From positions 124,001-188,000 of the forward strand of contig JBAMDO010000576.1 of NCBI GenBank assembly GCA_037074765.1: a stretch of 64,000 nucleotides of DNA. The letters run 5' to 3'. The notes under the pieces are model-generated. The model worked only from the letters and a program-made list of their open reading frames with translations. It did no database searches and was not told the origin of the DNA. Below, one piece after another: positions 27,816-39,559 of this stretch (the first letter of the stretch is position 1; each line of letters starts with the position of its first letter). The DNA comes from Mansonella perstans (taxonomy: Eukaryota; Nematoda; Chromadorea; Rhabditida; Onchocercidae). A program made the position numbers and the translations under genes.

Positions 27816-30518
27816 GAAAATTTACTTTCAATTAAAAGACGCCAGTTCGAAATACTTGTTTCAGAACGCTTCGGTTTCGATGCATTTGCACAGGATACAT
27901 AAATGTTTCGTTACATAAATTAGCATTTGTAAATAAAATTCAAAGCAAATTTCTCTAAGATTCTTTGCTCTCAGCACCTTTCGCCCATTTCATGTTAGGC
28001 AAGTCAGCATGTCAACATAAATTCAGAATTTTTGTCAACATAAACTCCTTACTTCTCCTTTTTTTACCCTTTTTTATTTTTATTGTAATTGTCTTATAAA
28101 AATCTATTTCTATCATTTAATAAGAGTATTGAAATATGACTGATTTTAAATTTTTAAAATTGCAGTAAAAATAAAGCCAGGATTGAAAAAAAAAATTACA
28201 TTGCGAAATTTTTCTTAAATTCTTAGAATCCTTTGCTTCTTAATTTTCAATTCAAAAGCTAATTATATAAATAGAAGGAAAATTATACAATACACTTTGC
28301 TTAGGAATTTCTTCATTATATGTCATCATTTTGCATATCATACAACATGTATCAAATAAATCAAATGATTTATATCTCTCAGATAACATAATACGATTCT
28401 GGTCATTTTTTAAAATTATTTAACCGTTTGTGGGTATCTTATTTGAAAATTTTGCAGAGGAAAAGTTTTGAGGCATTTTGCAGCTCTGAATTTTGGTTGA
28501 ATTCAGTTGAACTTTTATATAATTTCTTTTCAAACAAAATTTATTTTAAAAATTGGAGCAATTTATGGTTTAAATTGTGCAGCCGAAAAGTTTATTCTCA
28601 AAAAAAAAATTAAGTCTCTCAGCTATGATGTAAAATGAACATTATTTGCACACAAAACATATTCTGAAACATTCCGGATTTCCATTTTCCAAAAAATCAG
28701 TGACAAAAAACTAATGTAAATCACATTATTTTATTGCTTCACAACTCAAACAATTAAGAGTTCATTTCTAAATTTGGTTCATCTATCTGTGTCACATAAG
28801 AAATAATGCAGACGTTTATGTTTAAATTCCAAAACATTACATCAAAATATTTACAACACAACTACAATTGTTGAAATCACATAAACAGTTCGTTTCAGTG
28901 ACTATAATTTAATGTTATTTTTCATTATTTCATAATGAATAAGAAGTTTAAATATGGGTAGCAAATGGAAGTAATATAATGATTGAAATATTTGAAAACA
29001 TCGTTGTTACAAATATTTTGTAATATGTTTACATATATATTTATTTACAATTATGTAATATATTTATTTACAATTATTTTTATTATAATTTATTACATGT
29101 GACAAATTTTATCAAAATCACAAAGACATTTTAAGTTAGCAGAGTAAATTGAAATAAACACAGAGAAAAATCAGAGTAGTTTAAAAAAATCAAAGGGTCT
29201 TATTCTCGATATTGTTGTAAGGGAATATCCCGAGAAATCTATATTCTACTTTCCATACAGCTCCATCGATAAATCGATCCCATCCAGCTACTTTGCTATG
29301 TATTTCGCTCTCTTTCAAGCGATAAGTATACAAATTGCTCATTTATTTATTGTTCAATTTTTTTTTTTCGGATTTATCCATACATCATAGAGGAATCTGA
29401 AGGAATGCAATCCATTTTTAAATCCTCACAAATTTGAAGATTGATGAATCGTTCACTTGTTATTACATAATATCAAAGCATAAAATAGATGGATACATAG
29501 CAATAGTATGTAGAATAGAAGTATGAAAATTTAGCTATGAATTTAAATCCAAATTTAAGCTTATGAGCTTTTTTTCATTTCACTATTAAATTAAAAAAAG
29601 TTTTCCATTGAATGAATTTAGATCAAATTCAAAGCATTTTGTCTCATTTCGTTTCAACTTTCGTATCACTCAAAGCAAATGCAACAGTAGTTGGGAGGGA
29701 AATCATAGTGATTAATTTCAGGGTCAGAGGTCGTCAGGTAGCAAGACGTGTTGTTGAGAGTCTTCTGAAGCGTATATTGAATAAGATGGAGAAATGCAAA
29801 GTGGTCTAGTTGTTAGGAAAACTATGAGAATTATTTGTTAAAAGAATAAAATCAATGAGAGAAGTTCATTAGAAAAGTGAGGAAGAGTGAATTCTAAAAT
29901 TTCATTTTATAATTGAAATATCTTTTATTACACGCATATGTCTAGAAATGATATATTTTAGAAGGACAATTGCTTGCCAAAATTTTTTCATTATATCTTT
30001 TATAGCTTCTTTTCTTTGGTTATTATAATATGTGCATTGTATTTATAAAGTAATCTTTGAGAATCTTTGAGTCTTGAACTTTTTATTGACTTAATAGCTA
30101 ACTGTTTTGGATAGACGCAGAAAGGATGAAGAATATTGATTGGATCTTTTGAAAGATAAAAGTTTTGCAAGATAAGATGAAAAGAATAATTGCTTGCAGA
30201 TGGCAGATAAGTCAGCGATTCTATCCTTAATCTACTATAAAATTAGAATTTCCAGCTTCAAAACCTACATTTTCTCCGTGCCTAATAAATAATGACGAAT
30301 GCAGTTTGTAGTATATTTGAAAATTCAAATAAAGAATTCATCTTCTAGTAGGTTTGTGTGACATGTGAGCAGAAGAGATGTGATATCTTCATCGACATCT
30401 TTTAATCACTTTGCATATTTTCTATGGATAACTGTTCTGTAGTTTTGAAGGAAAGTATTCTTATTGCTTCTAAGTTTTTTCAATTATCTAACTAATTTTT
30501 CAGTTGTGCAAATCGACA
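27816..30518. other. Intergenic, no gene seen
   Basis: AT-rich spacer between the 209-aa gene and ATG3. A 65-codon ORF at 29612-29809 ends in a basic stretch, but it has no recognisable relatives and no spliced continuation that I could find. Confidence 0.5.
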
Positions 30519-32868
30519 ATGGAAAATATTGTAAATTCGGTAAAAAGTATAGCCCTTGATGTGGGTCAGTATTTAACACCTGTGCTTCGCGAATCAAAAT
30601 TCAAGGAAACAGGAGTATTAAATCCTGAAGAATTCGTTGTCGCCGGTGATTACCTCATACATCACTGTCCAACTTGGTCATGGGGTCAATTAGATCCATC
30701 AAAGTAAATTTTATTGTTTTTTATTTTTTGGTCTCTGGATTAAATTAACTTTTCATGACGAAGTAAGTTGAAAAAAGTATATTTTATAAGTTGTAGTAAT
30801 ATTAATTCGATCAAGTTTGAAAACAAAAGTAGTGCACTTAACAGCTAGCCATTTTGTCACAATAATAAAGTGAGTCAAAAGGAATCCGGTTTTGTGTAAT
30901 GAAACAGATGGGTCGAAAGTTTGACTGTTTCATAAAACACTGATCGTTTTTTTTATTGCAATTTAATAGTTTCTGATATATTGCACTTTCATTACGCTTT
31001 CGATTATAAAAAAGGAAAGCCGTTATTTATATGAGAATTTCTGGATAAATGGTTTAAAATGCTTCACTGTACTTTTATCATTAAGAGTTTTCTGCATATG
31101 TGTTAATATTTCAGAGCCAAGCCATATCTTCCTATAAATAAGCAGTTCTTAATTACACGAAATGTACCATGTTTTAGTCGATGTTTGGATATGGAATATG
31201 ACGTATCACAAGAAAAGGTATTTTAGTAATTTTTTCAGACTTTAATTTTCAAACTTTCCTGAGGGATTTTTTTTAGAATAACTTGTTCCACCGCACCGCT
31301 TAATTACAAAAAGACGGATTAATTTCAGTTCGACAGTTTTTAAACACACATGGTTATGATTGTGTAGAAACTGAAGAAAATTACTCATTTGAGCTTGTTT
31401 TTGCAGATACTGAAAAGTAAAGAATGGAATGAAGAGGATGATTTTACCAATGTCGAGGATGACGAAGGATGGGTTGATACGCATCATTATGCGCTAGATA
31501 CTGGTCAGAAACCTGCATCGATGTTCGAAATATCTCAAAAGGATTCTTCTGAGGTTCAGATTTTCATGTAATTTTGTTTTCATCGCATAAAATGAAGGCA
31601 GTTTTTATATTATTTGAAAATAATATTTCTGTCTTTAGTCAAAGCAACTGAAAGAACCCGAAGATGACGATGATAGGCCGCCGATGGATATGGATGCGTT
31701 TGTAGCTGAGGGTGGTCTTGAGGAAGATGATCCTTATAGGTGGTTTTTCAAAATATTTCCTATGATAACAAGTAGGATGGTAAATCGCAATTTCTCTTTG
31801 CCTTTCTAAAAATTTTCCACAAATTTCAATTTCAATTTTTTTTCCCGCATTATTTGCATCAGAAAAGTTAAGAAAGCTGATATTGAAGATTTGTTGAGGA
31901 GGATAGAAATCACATTGAAGGTGACATGGATAATGTTTTGCATACACGTACTTACGATCTTCACATAACTTATGACAAATATTATCAGGTAACTTGGATT
32001 ACATTTATAACAGTATGAAAAAAAAGAATTTTCTAGCAGTGCTTTTAGTGGTTCCCACTTAGTAGTGGATCCTTTATAGATCATTATTGCTGATGGTAAT
32101 ATTGTAATACATTAATCTATATAACTGGATTTAGTATAGAATTTATATTTTTCATTAAGCAATTTCAATATCGAGGACAAATTTTATAGTCAGATTTGTT
32201 TAATAATAACTTAGGTACCTCGTCTTTGGTTGTGCGGTTATGACGAAAGCAACAAACCGCTTAGTGTCGACAAAATGAGCGCTGATTTTTCGCAGGTTTC
32301 AGTTGTTATTTTTAAGTATAGAGTAATACTATTGTATAGGCTTTATCTTTTTACTATGCTTCGTTTGTGCTGATTGTTAGCTATCTGAATGGTTTTTGAC
32401 ATTTTTTTTCTTCTTTGTTCAAAACTGATTTCCATTAAGGATCATATTAATAAAACGATTACAATGGAATCTCATCCATATTTTCAAACTGCAATGGCTT
32501 CCATTCATCCTTGTAGACATGCGGAAGTAATGAAACGTCTTATTGAACAGCTTGCTGAATCAGGAAAAGAATTAAATGTTGATCAGTATCTTATTATATT
32601 TCTCAAATTTGTTCAGGTCATTTTTTAAAATCTCTTGGGGACTAGTCAGTCACCTTGATTTGGATGAACTGATCAAAAGCTTTCATCAGATATTTGGAAA
32701 GACTGTTCACTAGTAATTTTGAAACAAAAATTTAGTTATATCAGAAAATAAATTTTGATTTTCTTATGGATCACAATTTTATTGAAGTCATGTGGAACTA
32801 ATTAATATGGATTTTAGGCAGTGATTCCAACAATAGAATATGACTACACGCGAAGCATCCAACTTTAA
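30519..32868 (+). CDS. atg-3: ATG3, E2-like enzyme for ATG8/LC3 lipidation (one-base frame problem in exon 5)
   Basis: ATG3 transfers ATG8-family proteins to phosphatidylethanolamine on the growing autophagosome. Exons: 30519-30703, 31115-31217, 31407-31553, 31639-31739, 31863-31988, 32215-32295, 32440-32616, 32818-32868. Conserved blocks: the membrane-sensing N-terminal helix, [26 protein letters not shown], an acidic flexible region with [30 protein letters not shown], and the catalytic Cys in [12 protein letters not shown] (about residue 273), then [18 protein letters not shown]. The expected length is about 323 aa (human 314). Exon 5 changes frame within itself near 31890-31892: KKADIED is in one frame and the conserved [11 protein letters not shown] onward in another. 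Either a T is missing from the T-run, or a weak acceptor at 31887-31888 is used, which skips 26 nt and keeps frame. TTTTTCAG lies 15 nt before the ATG. Confidence 0.93.
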
Positions 32869-33760
32869 TTCAGTTAATTATATGAAACAATGAATAGTTT
32901 TATACTAGCTTGCATTATAGATATCTTCCAATTGCTCAGTCATTTGTAGGTTTTGAATTTTTTCTTTCATACTGATCAGTTTTGGAACTTATATATTCTT
33001 GATCCTTAATTGATGGAAAAGCACAGGTGTAGACTGATTTCTTTTCATTGACCATTTTCCTTAGAAACTTTAAATTTCTTTGCTTTATGTTTTTATTTGT
33101 TCCAGTAATTTTCCGATTTTTTACTATTCACCTCTTCTTTCGCTTGCATATATTCCATTCTCATATAAGTTTTATTTTCTTCCGCAGAGATTTTGATCGC
33201 AAACCTTTATTTTATTTGTAAATCCTAATTTCCATTTTGGAATAATCAGTTTGATGTGAAGCAGAATGGAATGTGAAAAAGAGCTTTATAAATTTTTAAT
33301 GTCATCATTTCTTTGCTTTGTAATAAAAATGAGAAGAATTGCTGTGATTTTCTTCTGATTGAACAGAGTGTACGATATCATTATTAACGACTTAGACTTA
33401 GGGAAAATAGTACAAGATAAATACTTTTCTTACTATTCCAGATAATTAGAAAATAGATAAGTATAGTATGTCGTTAATCTCCTTTGGTTGTTCCTTATAT
33501 CATAAATTTTAAGATTAGTATTGTGGCGATAAACTAGGATAAATTTGATCTGTCGCATCAATTATTTGTGTTTTTTTCTCAAGTCGAATTCTAGCATTTC
33601 AACCAATCGCTACACAATCAACCTTTATATCTGAGAAATTAACTGATCGATCAAATCTAATAGAAAACGAAGAACAAATAAGCAGTATGTCCTTCTTCGG
33701 TATTTAAAAACTTAAATTATACCTCTTAACGAAAACACAAATAGAAGTAAGAACTGAAAT
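32869..33760. other. Intergenic, no gene seen
   Basis: Spacer between ATG3 and the retrotransposon debris, with only short shadow ORFs. Confidence 0.5.
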
Positions 33761-33769
33761 GATGGAGAC

Positions 33770-34517
33770 AACAACATGCGATGCCAACATTATTGATAAG
33801 CCATTACTTGACAAGTGAACTTCAAGTAATCGAGACATCCGTGAAAAATAAAACCCAATTAAATAGCCGTAGAAGCTATTGCAAACAACCTGACATACTT
33901 ATAGAAAACTGATTATTTTTTCGAATTTATCCTATCAGGAGGAACTTAGCAATTGAAATCAGGATTTATCCTCAGATTAAGTCGCATTCCAGACGTACAT
34001 CAAGTTTGGGAATTGGATTGCATAGGTATTCAGGAATAGCCCAATTCTCAAGACGATGAACAAGCAATTTAAGAAAAATATTAAAGGAATCGACGAAAGA
34101 TGTTAATCGCTCCATGTTAATCAAGCGAACTTAATCCAAACATTATGGAATTTAAGGGAGGATTAATAAGGAAATTGGAAATCGAAGAATCAATACACAA
34201 CTGGAAATATTAACTCAGAATCAAAAAATGATTAATCTAACTTCTAAACGAAGGAAATTGGGAACTCTCTGGGGTGAACTCAATCAACAAGAAGAGGAAC
34301 AGAGCAAGTACTTTTGCCATCAATTTAAAAATTGACTTAATTCGACCTTTTTTTGTCCTTCATATTTCAAATTACCAGGGAATTATAACTATCCCTATAG
34401 AAACTTTACAAACTTCATTAAACTTTGCAAGACAAAAAATTTCAGTCATCAATCAAATCCCATTCTCTAATAAATCCTAGATTCTTTCTCCAGAAGTATA
34501 ATAGACGAGTTGGGGAG
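33770..34517 (+). pseudogene. Degenerate BEL/Pao retrotransposon pol fragment
   Basis: The plus strand reads, with stops and frame changes, as the stretch of a BEL/Pao polyprotein just after the aspartic protease. TSELQVIE and KQPDILIE lie near 33800-33910. At about 33998-34080 comes VWELDCIGIQE, a stop, then DDEQAI, which resembles the conserved WEL-IGI...DDE linker that precedes the reverse transcriptase. GGLIRKLEI follows. In-frame stops (TAG in the linker, TAA after DDEQAI) show that it is dead. A purine-rich stretch (GAGTTGGGGAG) ends at 34517, immediately before an LTR-like TGT start, suggesting the 3' end of an internally deleted element. No intact reverse transcriptase or integrase is present. 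Confidence 0.6.
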
Positions 34518-35700
34518 TGTCGGAAAAAACCGAAATAATTATATCATAAAATTATTTGGTCTCAGCCAAATGGTCTTGCATTTATGATTATTCCACTGAA
34601 TAACAAGATTTTTTGCAAATTTACTAATTCATTTGTAAATTCTTCTTAATAAAAAAATTAAATTTCTATATAAGATTCGCCTTTTATGTGTAATTCTGCT
34701 AATTGGAACTGTTGGATGCATTTGCTAGAATTTGTATAGATCTTATACAAGTCTTTTTTGAATATAATTTCCTTTTAATCTGACTGTCAAAAAACCTCTT
34801 ACACATTACATATGTAAATGACAAGAAACTCTCAGTCAGTACTTTTCAGTCCAACTTCTGATGATAATATTTGTCCTAATCTTAACTATTTTCTATATTC
34901 ACTGTCAACTATACCGTCACTAATAAATCTTTATCAAATCATTGTGTTCTTGCTAAGTACGAGCTACTTCATTGCCTATAACCTTTCATGGCACTCATGA
35001 TAAAGATTTATTAGTGACCCATTGCTTAGTTGTTTTTCTAACGATACTTTCACGACAGTCATGCCATGCAGTATCTTATAAAGAAGTTGTATTAGTATCG
35101 TTCTCTTCTTGTCAGAAAAATTAAAGTAATTGTACATCAAAATTATTTGGTCTAAACCAAATCATCTTATATTGTAATTATTTCGATTAATTGTTTTACA
35201 AAATGTTATACAATGAATTACTTTTTTGTTTTTACAATTTCAAGGTATTTACCATTTCTGGTAAATAAGCACGATTGACAAAACTCTACTTTATGTCATA
35301 TGTTTGAATCCATTTTTGTAAACAGTCACAATTGACAACATTCTAACTTCATAAACACAGTTACTGTTTAAACCTATTTTTATTAAACAGACATAATTGA
35401 TAACCCTCTAAGTTCATAAACACAACTACTGCTTTGTAACTTCTAATAACATGCTCGGTTAAGTTTATTGTAAACAATCCACTATATAAACTATCAGAAC
35501 TGCTATCAGATCATCATCTTCTTCGAATAAAATACCAAGTTCCTGCGTTTCACTTCTATTTTTTTATTCTTCGCTTCGGATAGTTTTTTCTTTACTGTGT
35601 TAATCATAATATCTATCTCTTTTCATGCTATTATTCCGTCGTATTATTTGGTTGCTATTAACCTATTTGCAAATCTATATCATCGTAATATTATCGAGAA
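34518..35700 (+). mobile_element. Two LTR-like segments of the BEL/Pao relic
   Basis: Two related starts, TGTCGGAAAAAACCG at 34518 and TGTCAGAAAAATTAAAG at 35110, are each followed within 25 nt by AAAATTATTTGGTCT and AACCAAAT-like sequence. Similarity fades over about 130 bp. The second segment contains TATATAAA (35484-35490) and AATAAA (35526-35531) in the order expected of LTR promoter and polyadenylation signals. The right end is not defined. A 103-bp inverted-repeat structure lies within the first segment (separate entry). Confidence 0.45.
34916..35018. repeat. Perfect 21-bp inverted repeat with 61-nt spacer
   Basis: GTCACTAATAAATCTTTATC (plus A) at 34916-34936 is exactly the reverse complement of 34998-35018. 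It could be a tiny palindromic insertion or a hairpin within an old LTR. No obvious target-site duplication flanks it. Confidence 0.85.
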
Positions 35701-36505
35701 ATAAATAAATCACTTCTATTTCCACTTTTTATTTCTGATAACGAAGAAAACTTCTAAGATAAATATTATGTGAGGTCCGAGATGAGATAAGGTACTATGA
35801 CTTCTACAATAATGGCAAGCATCAAACCCGCAAAGCAAAATTAGAAAGCTTTTTTACGAGATGAAAACGATAGACATTATCTTCAGAACCAGTATGATAA
35901 AGGAAGAGGACTTCAAATGTATGGAAATAAAGAATACATTTTCGAAGAAAAAATTTTATGATGAAAATGTATATCGAAACATTAATTGTCCGCCAAGATA
36001 AGTGGATCGAATACATTCAAAATACATCTTTACAATGAGAAGAGAAGAAGAAAAGTATGAAAGGATATCAAGGAGTCTTTACGGTAGTACATTCATTGCG
36101 TTGAGCATTATAAAAAGGATATTGACCAAGAAATAATGAAAATAACACAAACTTCGAGTTCGCTTCAGCTTTCGCAAAGGGAATTGCCAAAACCAATTAA
36201 TTCCTTGCCCTACTGTCAATCTACCGTAGCTGTTTCTGCCCGGCTTTAGCGATGATCCATGCCAGTGACGAGAATTCTGGATCAGCTTTGCCAGTCTATT
36301 GTAGAAATCCAAAAACTGAATTAATTGATTTCCTGCTTAAAGGGAAGCACATAACAAGCTATAAGGGATATGATATAATTCCAGAAAATTGTAAAATCGA
36401 AAGAAGAATGCTGACCGAAAAATATGAGAAATCCTCGACTATAACTAAATCACTCTGCAATGAATTAATCCATCAAAAGAAATGAAAAATAATGGATTGA
36501 ACCTA

Positions 36506-37200
36506 TCAACTAAAGGCTCTGGAAGAAAATCTAGAATATTCTAGCATTGAAACTACAATCGAAAGACAATTGATTGTCGATATCTCAAGATCAATATCAA
36601 AAGTCAAACAGTTTCTTAAAAATTTAATCACGTAAATGAGCGAGTAAAAAAGTCGATTGTCATTTACTAATTGATTTCTTATCAGTATTTTGACTACTTG
36701 TAATTCATTGATTAAATAGTCGATTAGTTCGTATATTGAATTGCGTTCAGTAATGAGACATAATCTAGGTTTCTTAATAACAAATGAAGCTAATTTGATT
36801 TCTTGTTCTATTTCTGCTGCTAGATCTTGTTGATGGCCTAAATCCTTTGATATAACGGGTAACTGTGACCCTATATCAAATAATGCTGAAGCTCTTCTTG
36901 ACGTTATTGGCAATAATGGATTGAAGACGATGATTTCTTTAAAGAAAAGTAAATTTTCCTTACTTTTTTTTTCCATTACTGAATTGATTTGAATTATTGG
37001 ATCAAGTTGTAGGTAAATGACTAGTCTTCTTCATTTTATTAGTTTCGTCCTCATTTGATTTCTGTTCAAGCATATCGTCTTGTTGTGATTGCTTTCTCTT
37101 ATTACATAATGCATTGTTGTGAAAAGCTTTACAAAAAAGATATTTTACCTTCCTTTGCATTCTTCGCTTTAGTGCATACTTTCAAACAAATAGTACATTT
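36506..37200 (-). pseudogene. BEL/Pao retrotransposon zinc knuckle and protease relic
   Basis: On the minus strand, the end of a BEL/Pao gag and the start of its A17-type aspartic protease survive in pieces. Near 37190-37090 a knuckle-like CTICLKVC continues, after a frame change, into FCKAFHNNALCNKRK (Cys and His spaced as in Pao knuckles). A 156-codon open stretch then starts at 36976: PITSRRASALFDIGSQLPVISKDL and EIKLASFVIKKPR match the Pao protease core. The catalytic triad reads D-I-G instead of the usual D-S/T-G. The opening part is interrupted and the open stretch loses similarity after about 100 residues. It points opposite to the 33.8-kb fragment, so at least two insertions or an inversion are involved. 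Confidence 0.65.
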
Positions 37201-38330
37201 GTTCATTTCTTTGAAATATTCTAAAACGAGCATTCATTATCACAGTGATTTTGATTGAAAAATGCGTACAATCTTTTTTGTTTACGTTCATTTTTCCTCA
37301 CTGTAGAGTATGGAATCTTCTTATTCTTGTGAATGGCTATTAAATGCTAAGGTATCATCGTTGCTTCTGAACTGTTTCGCATTGTAACACAAAAGGATTA
37401 TGCAAGTTTGCTTTTTCCGCAATTGAGTAACTTCCGTAACAAAGACCTTTTGCAACAGGAGTTGACTTTTTTACTAATTTTCAATTTATCAAAAACATTT
37501 TTTGTTCATTTTTTTGTTATGAAATTCCTGAAGTTTTACCGCAAAAAATTGAAAAGAAAAAAGGAAAAATTTCAAAAATTTGATATGCTAATAATAGAAA
37601 TTCATTCTGCTTTATATTGCTTGACATTTCTACACCTATTATTATTTACTTATTCACTGCATCAACATTACGACATTGTCAACCTTATCCAGAAAAGTTG
37701 AAATTCGAAATTTTAATGGAATAGCACAAATTTGAAGCACAATCTTCTGAAAAAGTTGATAATCTTCTCCCTCCATCCTAGCATGAATATATGTATCAAA
37801 CTGAATAACCTGTATGTCAATCCAGATAATTAATTTCCATTGTATAATTATGTAATCATATCCACTCTTTTGTGAAAATAAGAGATTTTAATGCATTGCT
37901 GAAGTAAAAAAGGCAAAAAAAAAATCAGTATAACGCTAAACCTAATATACATTGATAGAAAAAACATATTTTCCATCTCAAATATTTCATTTTATTTCAT
38001 GAGGTAAAAGCTAACTGATGACATAATCACCGGATGTAAGTGTCCCTCAGTTACACGACACGCCAATAGATTCGAATATTTTTCGTTGAATGTTTCGATA
38101 TGTCCATCTTCTCGGTGCTATACACTCGATCTGTATCATTTCACTTTTTTTTTCCAAGAAATTAGTAAAGATATTTCTCCTGTTTAATTTCTATTAAGGA
38201 ATGTTAATGCTATCGAAATATTAAGAATAGATGAGATAAGAGACAAAATCTTATCTGGATAAAGTATTTTTTGAACGACAATTCTCTTAAATCTCAAAAA
38301 ATAATAAATACAAGTAATTTGTAGTAACTA
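37201..38330. other. Intergenic, no gene seen
   Basis: AT-rich spacer. A 97-codon ORF at 37408-37701 is hydrophobic and basic, but unsupported by splice context or family resemblance. Confidence 0.45.
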
Positions 38331-39167
38331 CTAACTGCAAGCATAGCCACCATTAGCTCCATATTGCTGACCACAAGAGTTGTTCCACTGACAATATGAA
38401 TGACTGCTTGACTGACCTTAAATTGATTAGTTTATATAAATTGAAAAATAAGGGATTATTATATACGACAAATGAAAATAGTGAGACAAAAAGGAGTACC
38501 ATTGTCCCGGGATTGCTGGAACAGACCAATTGAGCGAATTGAGGACAAACTCCTCTCTAAAATGGGTGTAGTATTGAACATTCGTCTAAGCCAGCTCCTG
38601 TTGTTTGCGGAGGAAGTCTGATTCGTGCCGGATTTCGTATTGTTATCATTTGATAGCAAACTGAAATATTCATTCTTCCTCTTTTTTATCATTTTCTTTA
38701 TTATTGTAAATTTCAGTTTCTGAAATCTGTATTATTGATTTACTAAAACACTTATCACTAAGGTTATAATCAAACAGTATTACAAAGTTAATAAAACTGT
38801 TAGTTTCGATAATGATTTGTGTATAGAAATAGTTGTAAATTAAAAATTAGATAGAAATTCAGATGGCTTAGTAAATTAAGTAAATAAAAAGTTTACGGGG
38901 TGCAGTCGTAGTTGTCAGAATGCATCTCCTTCACGATACTATGTTGTTTGACTGGAACACAGTTGTGAGGACTGTTTGAGGAGGAGCTGACAGTAGATGC
39001 ACTTTTATACATATATTCTAAGTTCAAGGCCATATACTCCTTTAAATTACTTAAATTCTCTTCTTGAATTGTCTAATGGAAATTTTATTCATATTGTCAA
39101 TTGCAAAACAAAGCATTATTGATCGTTTACCACCACCATAGATTGATTCATTAAAAGTTTCTCTCAT
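38331..39167 (-). CDS. Unrecognised small protein, Ser/Asn-rich (4 exons, 149 aa)
   Basis: I do not recognise this gene. Four phase-compatible exons (39167-39131, 39062-38897, 38660-38500, 38416-38331) give 149 residues. The ATG directly follows TTTAATTCAG, so the acceptor could be a trans-splice site or an ordinary one. An upstream open segment at 39559-39440, flanked by splice-like sites and joining in phase, could be another exon (it contains RSCNGGLQFLDIWV). The sequence is polar: EYMALNLEYMY, a STVSSSSNSP run, NQTSSANNRSWLRRMF, and a C-terminus rich in Gly, Tyr and Cys (YCQWNNSCGQQYGANGG). No signal peptide or membrane helix is seen in the four-exon form. The exon 2 acceptor (TTCAAG) is the weakest point. 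It could instead be the 3' end of a longer gene. Confidence 0.4.
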
Positions 39168-39211
39168 CTGAATTAAAAATATTTATTATCATGCGAATCG
39201 CGTAAACAAAG

Positions 39212-39320
39212 GAAAATTTTGAGTTAATAATTTACCATGATATGAATTTTTAAAATTTATTTGTAGAAAATTTTGAGTTAATAATTCACCGTGATATGAA
39301 TTTTTAAAAATTTATTTGTA
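39212..39320. repeat. Tandem duplication, 54/55 bp
   Basis: Two adjacent copies (39212-39265 and 39266-39320) of GAAAATTTTGAGTTAATAAT followed by a TGATATGAATTTTTAAA-containing tail differ at three positions. They lie just upstream of the small unrecognised minus-strand gene. Confidence 0.9.
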
Positions 39321-39559
39321 CCATACCATTCAGAATTACCTGATCATAGAACTATGTTAAACTGAAGAGAAATTTGAAATTTAAGGAAACACCTGTCTGC
39401 TGTACGATAAATTTAACAGACAATTCAAAATGATATTACACACTTGGTATCAGCGATTGTATCAACTCCATTAGTTGCTATGACCCAGATATCCAAAAAT
39501 TGCAATCCACCGTTACAAGATCGTTGCTGATACATTTCATTGAACCGTACTACCCCCCA

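Noticed and set aside
29612..29809. 65-codon ORF upstream of ATG3
   Set aside because: No family resemblance; the internal TTTCAG suggests a possible exon, but no partner was found.
36252..36485. 77-codon plus-strand ORF within the retrotransposon debris
   Set aside because: No convincing match to a BEL/Pao domain on this strand; the neighbouring recognisable pol sequence is on the minus strand.
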